This document shows, one piece after another, positions 8,267 to 18,060 of a stretch of DNA of 64,000 bases. Source of the stretch: Rhodovulum sp. Lineage in GTDB: Bacteria > Pseudomonadota > Alphaproteobacteria > Rhodobacterales > Rhodobacteraceae. The stretch covers positions 1 through 64,000 of the forward strand of contig JACKKC010000013.1 of assembly GCA_020637615.1 (NCBI GenBank). Reading direction: 5' to 3'. Under the pieces are notes generated by a model that made no database searches, was not told where the DNA came from, and was given only the letters and a program-made list of their open reading frames with translations. The translations under genes and the position numbers were made by a program. How positions within the stretch are numbered: the first letter of the stretch is position 1; every line of letters begins with the position of its first letter.

Positions 8267-10393
8267 TCAGCCTGCCGCGCCCTGGCCATGGGCGACGATC
8301 GCCGCCCGCTGGCGCAGTTCCGCGGCCATGTTCGATTCCCGCATCACCGCGCCGAAGGTCGTGAGGCCCTTGGCCTCCAGCCGGTCGATCATCCGGATCA
8401 GCAGCTCCGCCGTGCCGATCGTGTCGCCCAGTGCGGTGTGGCGCCCGGCGATGGTGATGCCGTAGCGGTCGCAGAGCGCGTCGAGCGAATGCTCCTCCTC
8501 CTCGCCGTCGAGCATGAGCGAGACCAGCATGGTGTCGAGCACCGGATTGTCGAAGCGCACGCCCGCCGCCTTCTCCTTGAGCGAGATGAACTTCATGTCG
8601 AAGGCGACGTTGTGGCCGACCATCACCGCCTCGCCGACGAAGTCGCGGAAGGCCGGCAGCACCTCGGCGATCGGCGGCTCGCCGGCCACGTCGGCATCGG
8701 TGAGGCCGTGGAACTTGATCGAGCCGGGCGGGATCGGGCGGCCGGGATTGACCAGCCATTCGCGACCCTCGCCGGTCAGCACGCGGTTCTGCAGGATGCG
8801 CACGGCGCCGATCTGGATGATCTCGTCGCCCCGCATCGGCTGGAGCCCGGTCATCTCGCAATCGAAGACGACGAAGTCGATCTCCCGCAGCGGCCGCGCC
8901 GCCAGCGTCTCGTCGCCCAGATGCGCCCGCATCAGCCCGAAGTCGTAGAATTCCGGCCGGGGCGGCAGGCGCTTGGGCGAGGGCACGAACTGCGGCCGGT
9001 GCGGCGCCAGGAGCGGCAGCCGCAGCATGGCATGGCCCGGCCGCCCGGTCGCCTTCGACCAGGGCTCCGAGCCGTGCCGCTCGAGGATGTCGCGGAGCCG
9101 CTGCCCGCCCGCCTCCTGCGAGCAGGTCATGTCGAGCCAGCTTTCGAGCAGGCCCTCGGGCACCGGCGCGCCGGCCCAGACCAGGTCGAGATAGACCCGC
9201 CGGTCGCCGAGCAGCGGCTCGATCTCGAAATCGCGCGCCCCGGTCTCCTCCGCGATCCGGCGGATCAGCGCCTCGACCGCCTGAATCAGCGAGAGGCTGT
9301 CGCCGTGCAGCCAGAGCGGGATGCCCACGAGGCTCGCGCGGATCCCGCTCTCCGCCAGATCCTGGGCGACGCAACGCGCGAGGTCGGAGGCATGGATATC
9401 CGCCATCGGCCAGCGCCCGAGCATATGGCCGCGGATCTCGACGCCGAGCTCGTCGATCTTGTCGCTGATGCGCCGGCTCTCGTCGAGCACGACCCGCTCG
9501 AATTCGGCGCGGCGCTCGGCAGCCATGGCGGGGTAATCCACCATCGTCTCGGCCGCCGCGCGCAGGTTCCCCACCATGCCGCGCAGGTCGCGGGTCAGGG
9601 CGCGGCGCACGCCGTCGCCATGCGCCAGAAGCGCGAGGTCGTCCGAGACGTCGACCAGCGTCACCAGATAGCCCGTGACCGCGCCCGCGGCGTCGCTCAG
9701 CAGCGCCATGCGGCCGTTGAGCATGCGCCCGCCGTCCACCGTCGTGCAGAGGAAGGGGGCGGAGAATTCCCGCGCCGCGTCCGGTCCCTCGGCGTGGCGC
9801 TGTTCGAGCTGGTTGAGGGAATGGCGGATCGGCGCCAGCATGACCAGATCGCCCAGGCTCCGGCCGAGCCCGACCTTGTCCTGGGCGCGCACGAGCTCGA
9901 CCGCGGCGGGGTTGTAGAGCATGATGCGATGCTGCGGGCTGCAGACGAAGACCCCTTCGGAAAGCCCCTGGACGATCGCCTCGAGCCAGGCCTTCTGGGC
10001 ATCGACATGGGCGGCTTCGGCCTGCGCAGCCTTGCGCGCCTCGCGCCGGGTGCTGCGCAGGGCGGTGACCAGCGCGTCGCATTCCGCCGGTAGCTCGCCG
10101 AGGAGCGGCGAGGAGACGGCGCCGAGGCCCGCCTCGGCGCTGCGCGATTCCCGCACCGCCCGCAGGCCCCTCGCCAGCCGCCGCACCGGCGCGAGCAGCA
10201 GGAGCCGCAGGCCGAGCCAGATGCCGAGGACCGCCAGGGCGGCGACGGCACCGGCGGCCGGGGCGGCCGGCCCGCCGCCGTCCGGGGCGGCCATGCGCAC
10301 CGCGCCCCAGACGAGCGCGAAGGCGAGGGCGGCCAATCCGAGGAAGAGGGCGGAGACCGCGCCGCCGGCGCCCGTTGCCGCCGACAGTTTCAG
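8267..10393 (-). CDS. Membrane-anchored PAS protein with C-terminal DnaQ-like 3'-5' exonuclease domain
   Basis: About 708 aa. Two membrane segments near the N-terminus (ALFLGLAALAFALVW and AVAALAVLGIWLGLRLLLL) are followed by a HAMP-like linker, a PAS-type sensor region (QHRIMLYNPAAVELV) and a kinase-like helical region without an obvious phospho-histidine. The exonuclease domain covers about 515-700 with ExoI FDCEMTGL, ExoII GHNVAFDMKF and ExoIII HTALGDT: all DEDDh residues are present. The open frame runs past 10393 into the response regulator gene, where it is only a shadow. The likely start is a CTG at 10393-10391 overlapping the regulator's stop, with GGAG seven bases upstream. An internal start near 10290 is possible but would lose the first membrane segment. 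Confidence 0.75.
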   Translation of the reverse strand: MKLSAATGAGGAVSALFLGLAALAFALVWGAVRMAAPDGGGPAAPAAGAVAALAVLGIWLGLRLLLLAPVRRLARGLRAVRESRSAEAGLGAVSSPLLGELPAECDALVTALRSTRREARKAAQAEAAHVDAQKAWLEAIVQGLSEGVFVCSPQHRIMLYNPAAVELVRAQDKVGLGRSLGDLVMLAPIRHSLNQLEQRHAEGPDAAREFSAPFLCTTVDGGRMLNGRMALLSDAAGAVTGYLVTLVDVSDDLALLAHGDGVRRALTRDLRGMVGNLRAAAETMVDYPAMAAERRAEFERVVLDESRRISDKIDELGVEIRGHMLGRWPMADIHASDLARCVAQDLAESGIRASLVGIPLWLHGDSLSLIQAVEALIRRIAEETGARDFEIEPLLGDRRVYLDLVWAGAPVPEGLLESWLDMTCSQEAGGQRLRDILERHGSEPWSKATGRPGHAMLRLPLLAPHRPQFVPSPKRLPPRPEFYDFGLMRAHLGDETLAARPLREIDFVVFDCEMTGLQPMRGDEIIQIGAVRILQNRVLTGEGREWLVNPGRPIPPGSIKFHGLTDADVAGEPPIAEVLPAFRDFVGEAVMVGHNVAFDMKFISLKEKAAGVRFDNPVLDTMLVSLMLDGEEEEHSLDALCDRYGITIAGRHTALGDTIGTAELLIRMIDRLEAKGLTTFGAVMRESNMAAELRQRAAIVAHGQGAAG

Positions 10394-10770
10394 GAATCGG
10401 CTCCGGGCATGTAGTGGCGGACGCGCGCCACCACGTCGCGGGTGGAGAAGGGCTTGGTGATGTAATCGTCGGCCCCCAGGGCCAGGCCCTTTTCCTGTTC
10501 GACCGCGCGGCCCTTGGCGGTCAGCATGATGATGCGCAGCCCGGCCCATTCCGGTGTCGCGCGCACGGTCTGGCAGACGTCGAAGCCGTCGCGCTTGGGC
10601 ATCATCACGTCGAGCAGCATCACGTCCGGCAGCCGGTCGCGCAGCGCCTCGAGCGCCGCCTCGCCGTCGCGCGCGACCCGCACGTCGAAGCCCTGCTCCT
10701 TCATGAGGTATTCCAGCGAGAGCGCGATGTTCGCCTCGTCGTCGACCACCAGAACCGAACCCGCCGCCAT
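10390..10770 (-). CDS. Single-domain response regulator (REC only)
   Basis: 126 aa, a lone receiver domain. Acidic pocket D10-D11, phospho-acceptor D54 in MLLDVMMPKRDG, conserved T in MLTAKG and K in ITKPF are all present. No output domain is present, so it must act through a partner protein. Its stop overlaps the likely start of the PAS-exonuclease gene (CTGA overlap), suggesting translational coupling and joint function. No histidine kinase is adjacent; the PAS protein downstream has lost recognisable kinase motifs, so the phosphodonor is unknown. Confidence 0.88.
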   Translation of the reverse strand: MAAGSVLVVDDEANIALSLEYLMKEQGFDVRVARDGEAALEALRDRLPDVMLLDVMMPKRDGFDVCQTVRATPEWAGLRIIMLTAKGRAVEQEKGLALGADDYITKPFSTRDVVARVRHYMPGADS

Positions 10771-10849
10771 AGCCTTCCTCCCACCCGGCCGGGCTCAGAC
10801 TAAGCCAAGGAGAGCCGCGGTTGCACGCAAAAAGCGCGCGGCGTCCGCC

Positions 10850-11969
10850 TCAGAGCAGGCGGGCGAGACCCAGCGGCCGGCGCGGCATGTTGAGCGACAT
10901 CACCCGGTAGAGCTGGCCGTAGACGAAGGCGGTGACGAAGAAGAGCAGCGCCGAGAGCCAGGCGCTGTCATAGGCGACCAGCACGAAGACCGTGGTCGAG
11001 CAGCGGCACGACCCAGGTGACGATGCTGGTGGCCGGGTTGCGCAGATGCACCGGCCCGCCCTTGCGCACGATGCGTCGGGCATAGCGGCGATGGGCCAGC
11101 ATGTGGAAATGCACCCGGTCGGGCTGGCCGACGCTCGATCCCTCGCGCCGGTGCTTGCGCCACATGGAGGCGAGCGTCTCGATCACCGGATAGCCGCAGA
11201 TCAGGATCGCGGTCCAGGCCGAGACATCGGCGTTGCGCGAGGGCAGCAGCACGCCGAGCGAGGCGAGCAGGAAGCCGCAGAAATAGGCGCCGCCGTCACC
11301 GAGGAAGATGCGGCCGTGCGGAAAATTGACCGCGAAGAAACCCATGACCAGCGCGGCATAGATCAGGGCGAGGCTCAGCACGAGATCGTCGCCGACCCGG
11401 AAGGCGACATAGGCGAAGCCGCCGAACATGATCACCAGGGCACCGGCCGCCAGCCCGTTGAAGCCGTCGATGATGTTGATCGCATTCGCCACCCCGCCCA
11501 TGGCGAAGCCGGTGAAGACCAGCGCCACCGCGTAGAAGGAGAGGAGCCAGTCGACGCCGGGCAGGTCGACCTTGTCCATCACGTAGCCGGTGGCCAGCGC
11601 GAAGAGAATGCCCGAGATCATCGTGGCATAGAGCCGGCCCTTCACCCCGACCCGCCGCGTCAGATCCTCGGCGAGGCCCGCCGCGAGCGCCGGCAGGCCG
11701 GCGAGGCCGATCATCGCCCAGGTCGCGTCGAACCCGTCCGGAACCACCGGCCAGACTGCGGCATAGGCGAGCGCGATGGCGAGGCCGCCGATGCGCGGGG
11801 TCGGATCGCGGTGGAACTTCTGCACGCCGTGCAGGTCGTCGTGGGTGAAGCGGCCGTGCCAGTGCTGCGTCGCCACCAGCGCCATGCAGAATCCGAGCGA
11901 CAGGGCGAAGGCGGCGAGGGCCGTCAGCGCCACTTGTGGCTGAAGGGCATCTGCCCAGGACATGCTCAT
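10850..11969 (-). CDS. WecA/MraY-type polyprenyl-phosphate glycosyl-1-phosphate transferase, frameshifted near the C-terminus
   Basis: A glycosyltransferase family 4 membrane protein. It has the signature DPTPRIGGLAI near residue 55, the aspartate-rich NAINIIDGFNGLA motif, FLGDGGAYFCGF, and the cytosolic HFHMLAHR histidine motif. It should transfer a sugar-1-phosphate to undecaprenyl phosphate for polysaccharide synthesis. The frame from 11969 runs VTWVVPL and then stops at 10968 after unrelated residues. The next frame continues the last membrane segment (STTVFVLVAYDSAWLSALLF) to a stop at 10850. The total span is 3n+1 nucleotides, so a single extra base near 10998-11005 explains it. It may be a real loss of the last span or a sequencing error. 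galE lies 85 nt upstream on the same strand. Confidence 0.72.
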
Positions 11970-12054
11970 GGTGCGGAACGGCCTCGCCCGTCGGGCTACG
12001 TTGCTGCGGCGCGGTGTTTACAGGGTCTTTCAGGCGATTGCGAGCAGAACTTGG

Positions 12055-13137
12055 TCAAGGCCCGCCGATTTCGGCGGAGTGTCGCCGAAAGCCCTCAGGA
12101 TTGGCCCGCGCCCAGGCCCAGGCCGAGGCGCAGATCGCCTCGAGACCCTGCCCGGCCCGCCAGCCGAGCACGCGCCCGGCCTTCGCCGGATCGGCATAGC
12201 AAGCCGCGACATCGCCGGGCCGGCGCGGCCGGATCGCGAGCGGGATGGCGCCTCCCGAGGCGCGTTCGAAGGCCGCGACCGCTTCGAGCACCGAGACGCC
12301 GGCGCCGGTGCCGAGGTTGAAGACCTCCGCGCCGGCACTGCGCCCGGTCCAGCCGAGCGCGGCGATATGGGCGCGCGCCAGATCCATGACATGCAGATAA
12401 TCCCGCACCCCGGTCCCGTCGCGGGTGGGATAATCGTCGCCGTGGATCTCGAGCACCGGCCGCCGGCCGAGCGCGACCTCGGCGATCGCCGGCACGAGGT
12501 TGCTCGGCGGATCGGAGGGCTGCTCGCCGATCCGGCCCGAGGGATGCGCGCCGGCGGGGTTGAAATAGCGCAGGATCGCCACCGAGAGCCCCTGCCCGTC
12601 CCGCGCCGCCGCGGCGAAGAGCGCCTCGCCCGCCGCCTTGGTCTCGCCATAGGGCGTGGTCGGGCGCAGGGCATGGCTCTCGTCGATCGGCAGCCGGTCG
12701 GGCGGGCCGTAGACCGCGGCACTCGAGGAGAAGACGATCCGTCGGCAGCGGGACGGCGCGAGCGCGGCCAGGAGCGCGCGGGTGCCCTCGACGTTGACGT
12801 CGGCGTATTCCGCGGGCCGCGCCAGCGAATCGAACGGCGATTTCAGCGCGGCGCAATGGATCACCGCCTCGGGGCCGAAATCCGCCACGAGACGCGCCAG
12901 CGCCGGCCGGTCGCGGATGTCGATGCGCGAGAAGCCGAAATCCCGCCCGGCGATGGCGCGCACCCTTTCGAGCGCCTGCGCCGGACCGCCGACCAGGTTG
13001 TCGAGCGCATGGGCCGCATGGCCGGCCGCCAGCACCTCGGCCAGCACGTGGCTGCCGACATAGCCGGCGGCGCCGGTGATCAGGATGCGCAGCCCGCCGG
13101 GGGCGTCTGGCGGCGGGGCGGAGCGGTCTTCGGCGAT
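12055..13137 (-). CDS. galE: UDP-glucose 4-epimerase
   Basis: About 360 aa extended-SDR enzyme. Seen: NAD-binding GAAGYVGSH, the HCAALKSP loop, SSSAAVYG with the catalytic Ser region, PYGETK (YxxxK), RYFNPAGAHPSG and GTGVRDYLHV, all typical of GalE. It interconverts UDP-glucose and UDP-galactose, supplying precursors for the glycosyltransferase pathway downstream. The start is odd: no ATG, GTG or TTG in frame lies between dnaE2 and the Rossmann motif. An ATC at 13137-13135 sits six bases after GGAGG and may be the (mutated) start; a CTG at 13092 just before RILITG is the alternative. The upstream sequence is the broken 3' end of dnaE2, so a deletion may have removed the original start region. 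Confidence 0.82.
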   Translation of the reverse strand: MAEDRSAPPPDAPGGLRILITGAAGYVGSHVLAEVLAAGHAAHALDNLVGGPAQALERVRAIAGRDFGFSRIDIRDRPALARLVADFGPEAVIHCAALKSPFDSLARPAEYADVNVEGTRALLAALAPSRCRRIVFSSSAAVYGPPDRLPIDESHALRPTTPYGETKAAGEALFAAAARDGQGLSVAILRYFNPAGAHPSGRIGEQPSDPPSNLVPAIAEVALGRRPVLEIHGDDYPTRDGTGVRDYLHVMDLARAHIAALGWTGRSAGAEVFNLGTGAGVSVLEAVAAFERASGGAIPLAIRPRRPGDVAACYADPAKAGRVLGWRAGQGLEAICASAWAWARANPEGFRRHSAEIGGP

Positions 13138-13157
13138 GGGGCACCTCCGGGACGCAG

Positions 13158-15978
13158 TTAGCCGCTGCGCGCCGGCGCTGTCGAGGTGGCGGCTGCATCG
13201 AGCCGGGGCCGCAGCAGCGCCATGGGATGGACGCGCAGCGTCAGGCGCAGGGCGGAATAATCCGCCACCACCTCCTCGCCGAGCGTCGCGGGCGGCAGCA
13301 CCACCGCATCCTCCGCCCCGCCCTCGCCCTCGATCCCGGCGAAGAGCGGCAGCGGCGCCGGGCCGGCGATGGCGCGCACCTGCCAGAGCGCCTCGCGCCG
13401 GCCGAGGCCCAGGCCCGCGAAGGCATCCGCCTCGGCGAGCACCGCCAGCAGCCGGGGCGCGATGCCCGCCCGGCGCCAGACCGCGGCCACGTCGGCATAG
13501 CCGTTGCCGCGCGCCGCGGCGATCCAGTCGGCCTCCTCCGCCGGCATCGCCCGGATCTGGCGGAACCCCAGCCGCAACGCCAGCCCCCCGCGCCCGTCCG
13601 GCTCCAGCGTATTGTCGAGATAGCTCGCGTTGATGTCGACGGGGCGCACCTCCACCCCATGCGCGCGCGCGTCGCGCACGATCTGCGCCGGCGCGTAGAA
13701 GCCCATGGGCTGCGAGTTCAGCAGCGCGCAGGCGAAGACCGCCGGGTGATGGCATTTCAGCCAGGCCGAGGCATAGACGAGGAGCGCGAAGCTCGCCGCA
13801 TGGCTCTCCGGGAAGCCGTAGGAGCCGAAGCCCTCGATCTGGGAGAAGCAGCGCTCCGCGAAATCCCCCTCGTAGCCGTTCGCCGCCATGCCCGAGAGAA
13901 AGCGCCCGCGGAACTCGCTGACGTTCCCATGCTTCTTGAAGGTCGCGAGCGAGCGGCGCAGCCGGTCGGCCTCCTCGGGCGAGAAGCCGGCGCCGATGAT
14001 GGCGATCTGCATCGCCTGCTCCTGGAAGAGCGGCACGCCGAGCGTCTTGCCCAAGACCGCGCCCAGCGCGTCCGACGGGAAGACCACCTTCTCCTCGCCG
14101 CGCCGCCGCCGCAGATAGGGATGCACCATGTCGCCCTGGATCGGGCCGGGGCGGATGATGGCGACCTCGATCACCAGGTCGTAGAAGCAGCGCGGCCGCA
14201 TCCGCGGCAGGAAGCTCATCTGGGCGCGGCTCTCGACCTGGAAGACCCCGAGCGAATCGGCCCGGCAGAGCATGTCGTAGACCGCCTCGTCCTCGGCGGG
14301 CAGGGTCGCGAGCGTGTAGCGCGTCCCGTGGTGGCTCGCCAGGAGGTCGAAGGCCTTGCGGATGCAGGAGAGCATCCCCAGCGCCAGCACGTCGACCTTC
14401 AGGATCCCCAGCGCGTCGATGTCGTCCTTGTCCCAGACGATGACGGTGCGGTCCTCCATCGCGGCGTTCTCGATCGGCACCAGCTCGTCGAGCCGCCCCT
14501 CGGTGATCACGAAGCCGCCCATGCTGGCTCAGATGCCGCGGGAAGCCGATGATCTCCTCCACGAGCGCCATGGTCTGGGCGAGCCGCCGGTCGGTCGGGT
14601 CGAGGCCGAGCTCGACCAGCCGCTCGACCGGCAGCGCGGCACTGCCCCAGCCCCAGATCTGGGACGAGAGCGCGGCCACCGTGTCGCGCGAGAGCCCCAT
14701 GGCGGTGCCCACCTCGCGGATCGCCCGCTTGGCCCGGTAGTGGATCACCGTGGCGCAGAGCCCCGCCCGGTGCCGGCCGAAGCGGGCGTAGATGTACTGG
14801 ATCACCTCCTCGCGGCGCTCGTGCTCGAAGTCGACGTCGATGTCGGGCGGCTCGTCGCGGGCCTCGGAGACGAAGCGCTCGAAGACCATGGTGCCGATCT
14901 CGGGGCTGACGGAGGTCACGCCGAGCGCGAAGCAGACCACCGAATTCGCCGCCGAGCCGCGGCCCTGGCAGAGGATGCCCTGGCTGCGCGCGAAATCCAC
15001 CACGTCGCTGACGGTGAGGAAATACGGCGCATAGGCGAGCTTGTCGATCAGGCGCAGCTCGTGATCGGCCTGGGCGCGCACGCCGCCCGGCACGCCCGCG
15101 GGATAGCGCCAGTCGAGCCCCCTGGCCGTCAGCCGCGCGAGCCGCGCCTGCGGATCCTCCCCGTCCCAGATCTCGCGCGGATATTCGTAGCGCAGCTCGT
15201 CGAGCGAGAACCGGCATTCCGCGGCGATCTCGCCCGCCCGGTGCACGGCCGCCTCGTGGCCGGCGCAGAGCCGCAGCATCTCGGCCTCCGAGCGCAGCCG
15301 CCGCTCGGCATTGACGAGCGCGGCGCGGCCGATCCGGTCGATCCGGCGCCCCTCGCGGATGCAGGTCAGCACGTCCGTCAGCCGCCGCCGGCTGCCGTGA
15401 TGCATCACCGGCTCGGCCGCGGCCACGTGCTCGATCCCCAGATCCGCCGCCAGCCGCGCCAGCCGGTCGAGCCGCGGCGCGTCCTGGCCGTCGTAGCGCG
15501 GGCTCGCGACCAGATGCGCCGGGGCGGCGAGCGCGCGCAAAACCTGCGCCTGCGGCAGCCAGGGGCGCAGCCCCCGCCCGGCCGGCGGATGCAGCAGGAG
15601 GTGGAACCCCGGCCCCAGATCCGCCAGATCCGCGATCCGGATCAGGCAATCCCCCTTCTTCGCGCGCTGCGCCCCGGTCGAGAGCAGCCGGCAGAGCCGG
15701 CCCCAGGCCGCGCGGTCGCGCGGCAGCGCGGTCAATTCCACGCCTTCCTCGAGGCAGAGCCGCGCCGCCGGCAGGAGCCGCGGCGCCGCGCCGCCGGTCC
15801 GCCGCGCGATCTCGCGGATCTCCAGATGCGCCCGCACGATGCCCGCCACGGAATTGCGGTCGGCGATGGCGAAGGCCGCGAGGCCGAGCTCGGCCGCCCG
15901 GCGCGCATATTCCTGCGGATGGCTGCCCCCGGTCAGGAAGGTGAAATTCGAGGTGATGGCGAGCTCGGCGAAGCTCAT
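13158..15978 (-). pseudogene. dnaE2: Error-prone DNA polymerase DnaE2, frameshifted and lacking its C-terminus
   Basis: The N-terminal frame from the ATG at 15978 (MSFAELAITSNFTFL, the PHP domain) runs through the polymerase active-site segment PPDIDVDFEHERREE and reaches FPRHLSQH near 14523. There the reading frame changes: the expected LSQHVGGFVIT lacks two bases, and GGFVITEGRLDELVP continues in another frame down to a stop at 13158. The total span is 3n+1, as predicted. The protein also ends just after LRVHPMALLRPRL, so the OB-fold domain and tail (about 110-150 residues in relatives, from memory) are missing and galE begins at once. DnaE2 normally works with ImuA and ImuB in SOS mutagenesis; imuB nearby is also broken. 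The enzyme is probably inactive unless the indel is a sequencing error. Confidence 0.85.
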
Positions 15979-16082
15979 GACCGGCTGCGGCCTTGTCTGG
16001 CCCCGCCCGCCCTCCTACGTTTTGAGGGCAGCCCCGGGGCGCGCCGGCCCGCCGCCCCGGCCAAAGCGAAGGGAGGATCGCG

Positions 16083-16265
16083 ATGAGCATGGTCCAGGTC
16101 GATGATTACGCCCGCAGGCTCTACACGGCGCATGGCGACCGCGCGGAATACGAGGCGGCACAGAAGGCCAGGGACGCCGAGGCCAAGGGCGATCCGGAAA
16201 CCGCCGCGCAATGGCGCCAGGTGCGCGAGAAGATCCGCATCCTGCGCGGCCCGCACGAGAGCTGA
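16083..16265 (+). CDS. Small conserved hypothetical protein
   Basis: 60 aa, hydrophilic and mostly helical (DDYARRLYTAHGD, then charged EYEAAQKARDAEAKGD, then TAAQWRQVREKIRILRG). It has an excellent ribosome site, GGAGG six bases before the ATG at 16083. No domain is recognised. I believe similar short proteins occur in Rhodobacterales, but no function is known to me. It is divergent from dnaE2 (105 nt between the starts) and convergent with the remains of imuB. A hairpin with a T-run lies about 100 nt downstream. Confidence 0.72.
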   Translation: MSMVQVDDYARRLYTAHGDRAEYEAAQKARDAEAKGDPETAAQWRQVREKIRILRGPHES

Positions 16266-16367
16266 ATCCCGCCGGGCGTCCCGCGCATGCCCTGAGGTTT
16301 CATTCAGGCAGAATTCCTGTCGAGCAGTCGGGGCCCCATGCCAACAGGCATGGGGAAGAAAAGCGGT

Positions 16368-16391
16368 CCGGCCAACGGGCCGGTCATTTTT
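16368..16391 (+). terminator. Likely terminator after the small 60-aa gene
   Basis: CCGGCC (16368-16373) and GGCCGG (16378-16383) form a stem followed by TCATTTTTC on the plus strand. A second, stronger hairpin just before it (16334-16342 with 16347-16355, a nine-base-pair stem with a four-base loop) has no T-run. Both lie between the convergent small gene and the imuB remnant. Confidence 0.55.
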
Positions 16392-16451
16392 CTTCATGAA
16401 TATCATATACTTGCCGGATGTCCCCATGGGGACACGCGCCGCTCCCGCGTC

Positions 16452-18042
16452 TCATGCGAAGATCCCTTTGGCGAACCAGCCTGGGCTCTCCTGCCGCGGC
16501 CTCGCCCGCTTCCGTCTCCACCCGCCAGTAATCCCGCGGCCCCGAGCGCCAGGCGGGATCGTCGAGCCACCATTCCGGCGCGATGCGCTCCGGCCCGAAG
16601 GCCGCCGCCCGCCGCAGCGCGCGGCGGCGCCAGGACGAAGCCAAAAGCGGCGGCGCTCAGCGTCCCGCGGCGTCACCGGCTCAAGGGAAGATCACGATCG
16701 GCTGAGCGCGGCGCCGGCCAGTCCCGCGCCGGCGCCGAATAGGCCGCTGCCATCACTGTGGCGCCTTCTCCGCAGATGGCTCGCGGGAGGCCGGTCAGCG
16801 AACGTTTCCGCCGCGCCGATCCGGCCCAGGAGTTCCGCCACGTCTTCGGGATCGCTGCCCTGCCGCGGGCGGCTTGCTGCTGCCGCCGAGGTTTAATGTA
16901 ACGCGATGCTGGCGCGGGCGGTTCCACCGCCACGGCCTGCAGCACCTCGGAGCGGTGTCGCGTCGATGTCGCCGGAGCTCAGTGCCAGCAGCGGCCGATC
17001 GCCCTGGCGCATCCGGCCGCGCCAGTTCCCAAATTTCGCGTCTCCGCCCCTGCCATCGACCCGCATCAGCGTCAGTCGCAGCCGCCGCAGCCCCTGAAGG
17101 CGGCGCGGAGCCGTGCACAGAGCGGCGGCAGCCGGTCGAGCCTGGCCAGCACGTCGGCCTCGGAGCCCGATCGGTTTGGGAAGGCCAGCCGCAGCGAAGA
17201 CATGCTCCGGGCGCGCCGGCGAGACTGGTTTCGGGCGCGGCCCAGCGCCTGGTCGCCGGTTAATTCCGCCTTCCCAGCCAGTTGCGCCAAATTAAGTTTG
17301 CGGCAGCACCGCCACATCCCTCGATCCGGCGCAGCCCCAGCCCCTGCAGCGCCTGGATCTCCGCCACGCCGAGCTGCAGGGCGGCCACCGCAGCGGCCCG
17401 AGATGCCTGCCCTGCCCGGCGGCACGGGATCCGGTTAGCCCTGGCCGGCCGCCCGGCGACCGGCGGCGCCGCGCCGCCGCGCTCCCAGCGCCGCTTCTGC
17501 GCCCGCGATCGCGTGGCCCGCGCCTCCTGGTCGATGGCATCCCCGGCATGGACCGGCCCCGGGCCCGCGCCCGCGAACCGCGCCACCGCCCAGGCGGCGC
17601 CCAGCGTGTCGGCGATCCCCAGCCGCAGGCTCAGGCCGAGCCCCGCCGCCCCGGCCTCGACCGTCTCCGCCAGCCCCGCCTCGCCGCCGAAGAGATGCGC
17701 GCAGCCGGTCACGTCCAGCACCAGCGCCTCGCGCCCCTCCGCGGCCACCCAGGGCGAGAAGCGTCCGGCCCAGCGGCGGAGCGCGGCCAGGAAATCCGCC
17801 GCCCGCAGCGCATCCTCGGGCCGGGTGACCAGATCGGGGCAGATCGCGCGGGCATCGCCCAGCGCCATGCCGCGCCGCAGCCCGGCCGCCTCGGCCGCGG
17901 CCCCGAGGCTCGCCAGCACCAGCGCCCCGCCGGCCTCGGCCACGATCCCCAGCGGCCGGTCGGCGAGTTGCGGCTCGGCGCGCATCACCCGCTCCGCGTC
18001 GAGGCGCGGGAACCACAAGGACAGGATGCGGCGCTGCTGCAT
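16452..18042 (-). pseudogene. imuB: ImuB-like Y-family polymerase homologue, degraded
   Basis: The first about 170 codons from the ATG at 18042 are intact ImuB-like sequence (LSLWFPRLDAERVMRAEP; VLDVTGCAHLFGGEAGL). The frame then drifts and stops at 17260. Family-specific fragments continue in all three frames: LRRIE/DVAVLP near 17300, SEADVLARLDRLPPLCARL near 17130, LQAVAVEP near 16935, GPERIAPEWWLDD followed by RSGPRDYWRVET near 16540, and the typical ending SPGWFAKGIFA with a stop at 16452. Several indels are therefore needed to restore it. ImuB bridges ImuA, DnaE2 and the sliding clamp in the SOS mutasome. No imuA lies upstream: an SOS box is found 19 nt before the ATG, then the 5' region of a divergent MFS gene. 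Confidence 0.85.
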
Positions 18043-18060
18043 GACCGGCGGGACTCGAAT

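Noticed and set aside
12055..15978. A single 1,307-codon minus-strand frame that looks like a DnaE2-GalE fusion
   Set aside because: After 14523 the frame leaves DnaE2 similarity and reads noise until galE; the DnaE2 continuation lies in another frame, so this is a frameshift artefact and not a fusion protein.
16334..16355. Perfect nine-base-pair hairpin (CCCCATGCC with GGCATGGGG) as an attachment site or origin
   Set aside because: It lies between convergent genes next to a T-run hairpin, has no integrase nearby and is more simply a 3' end structure.
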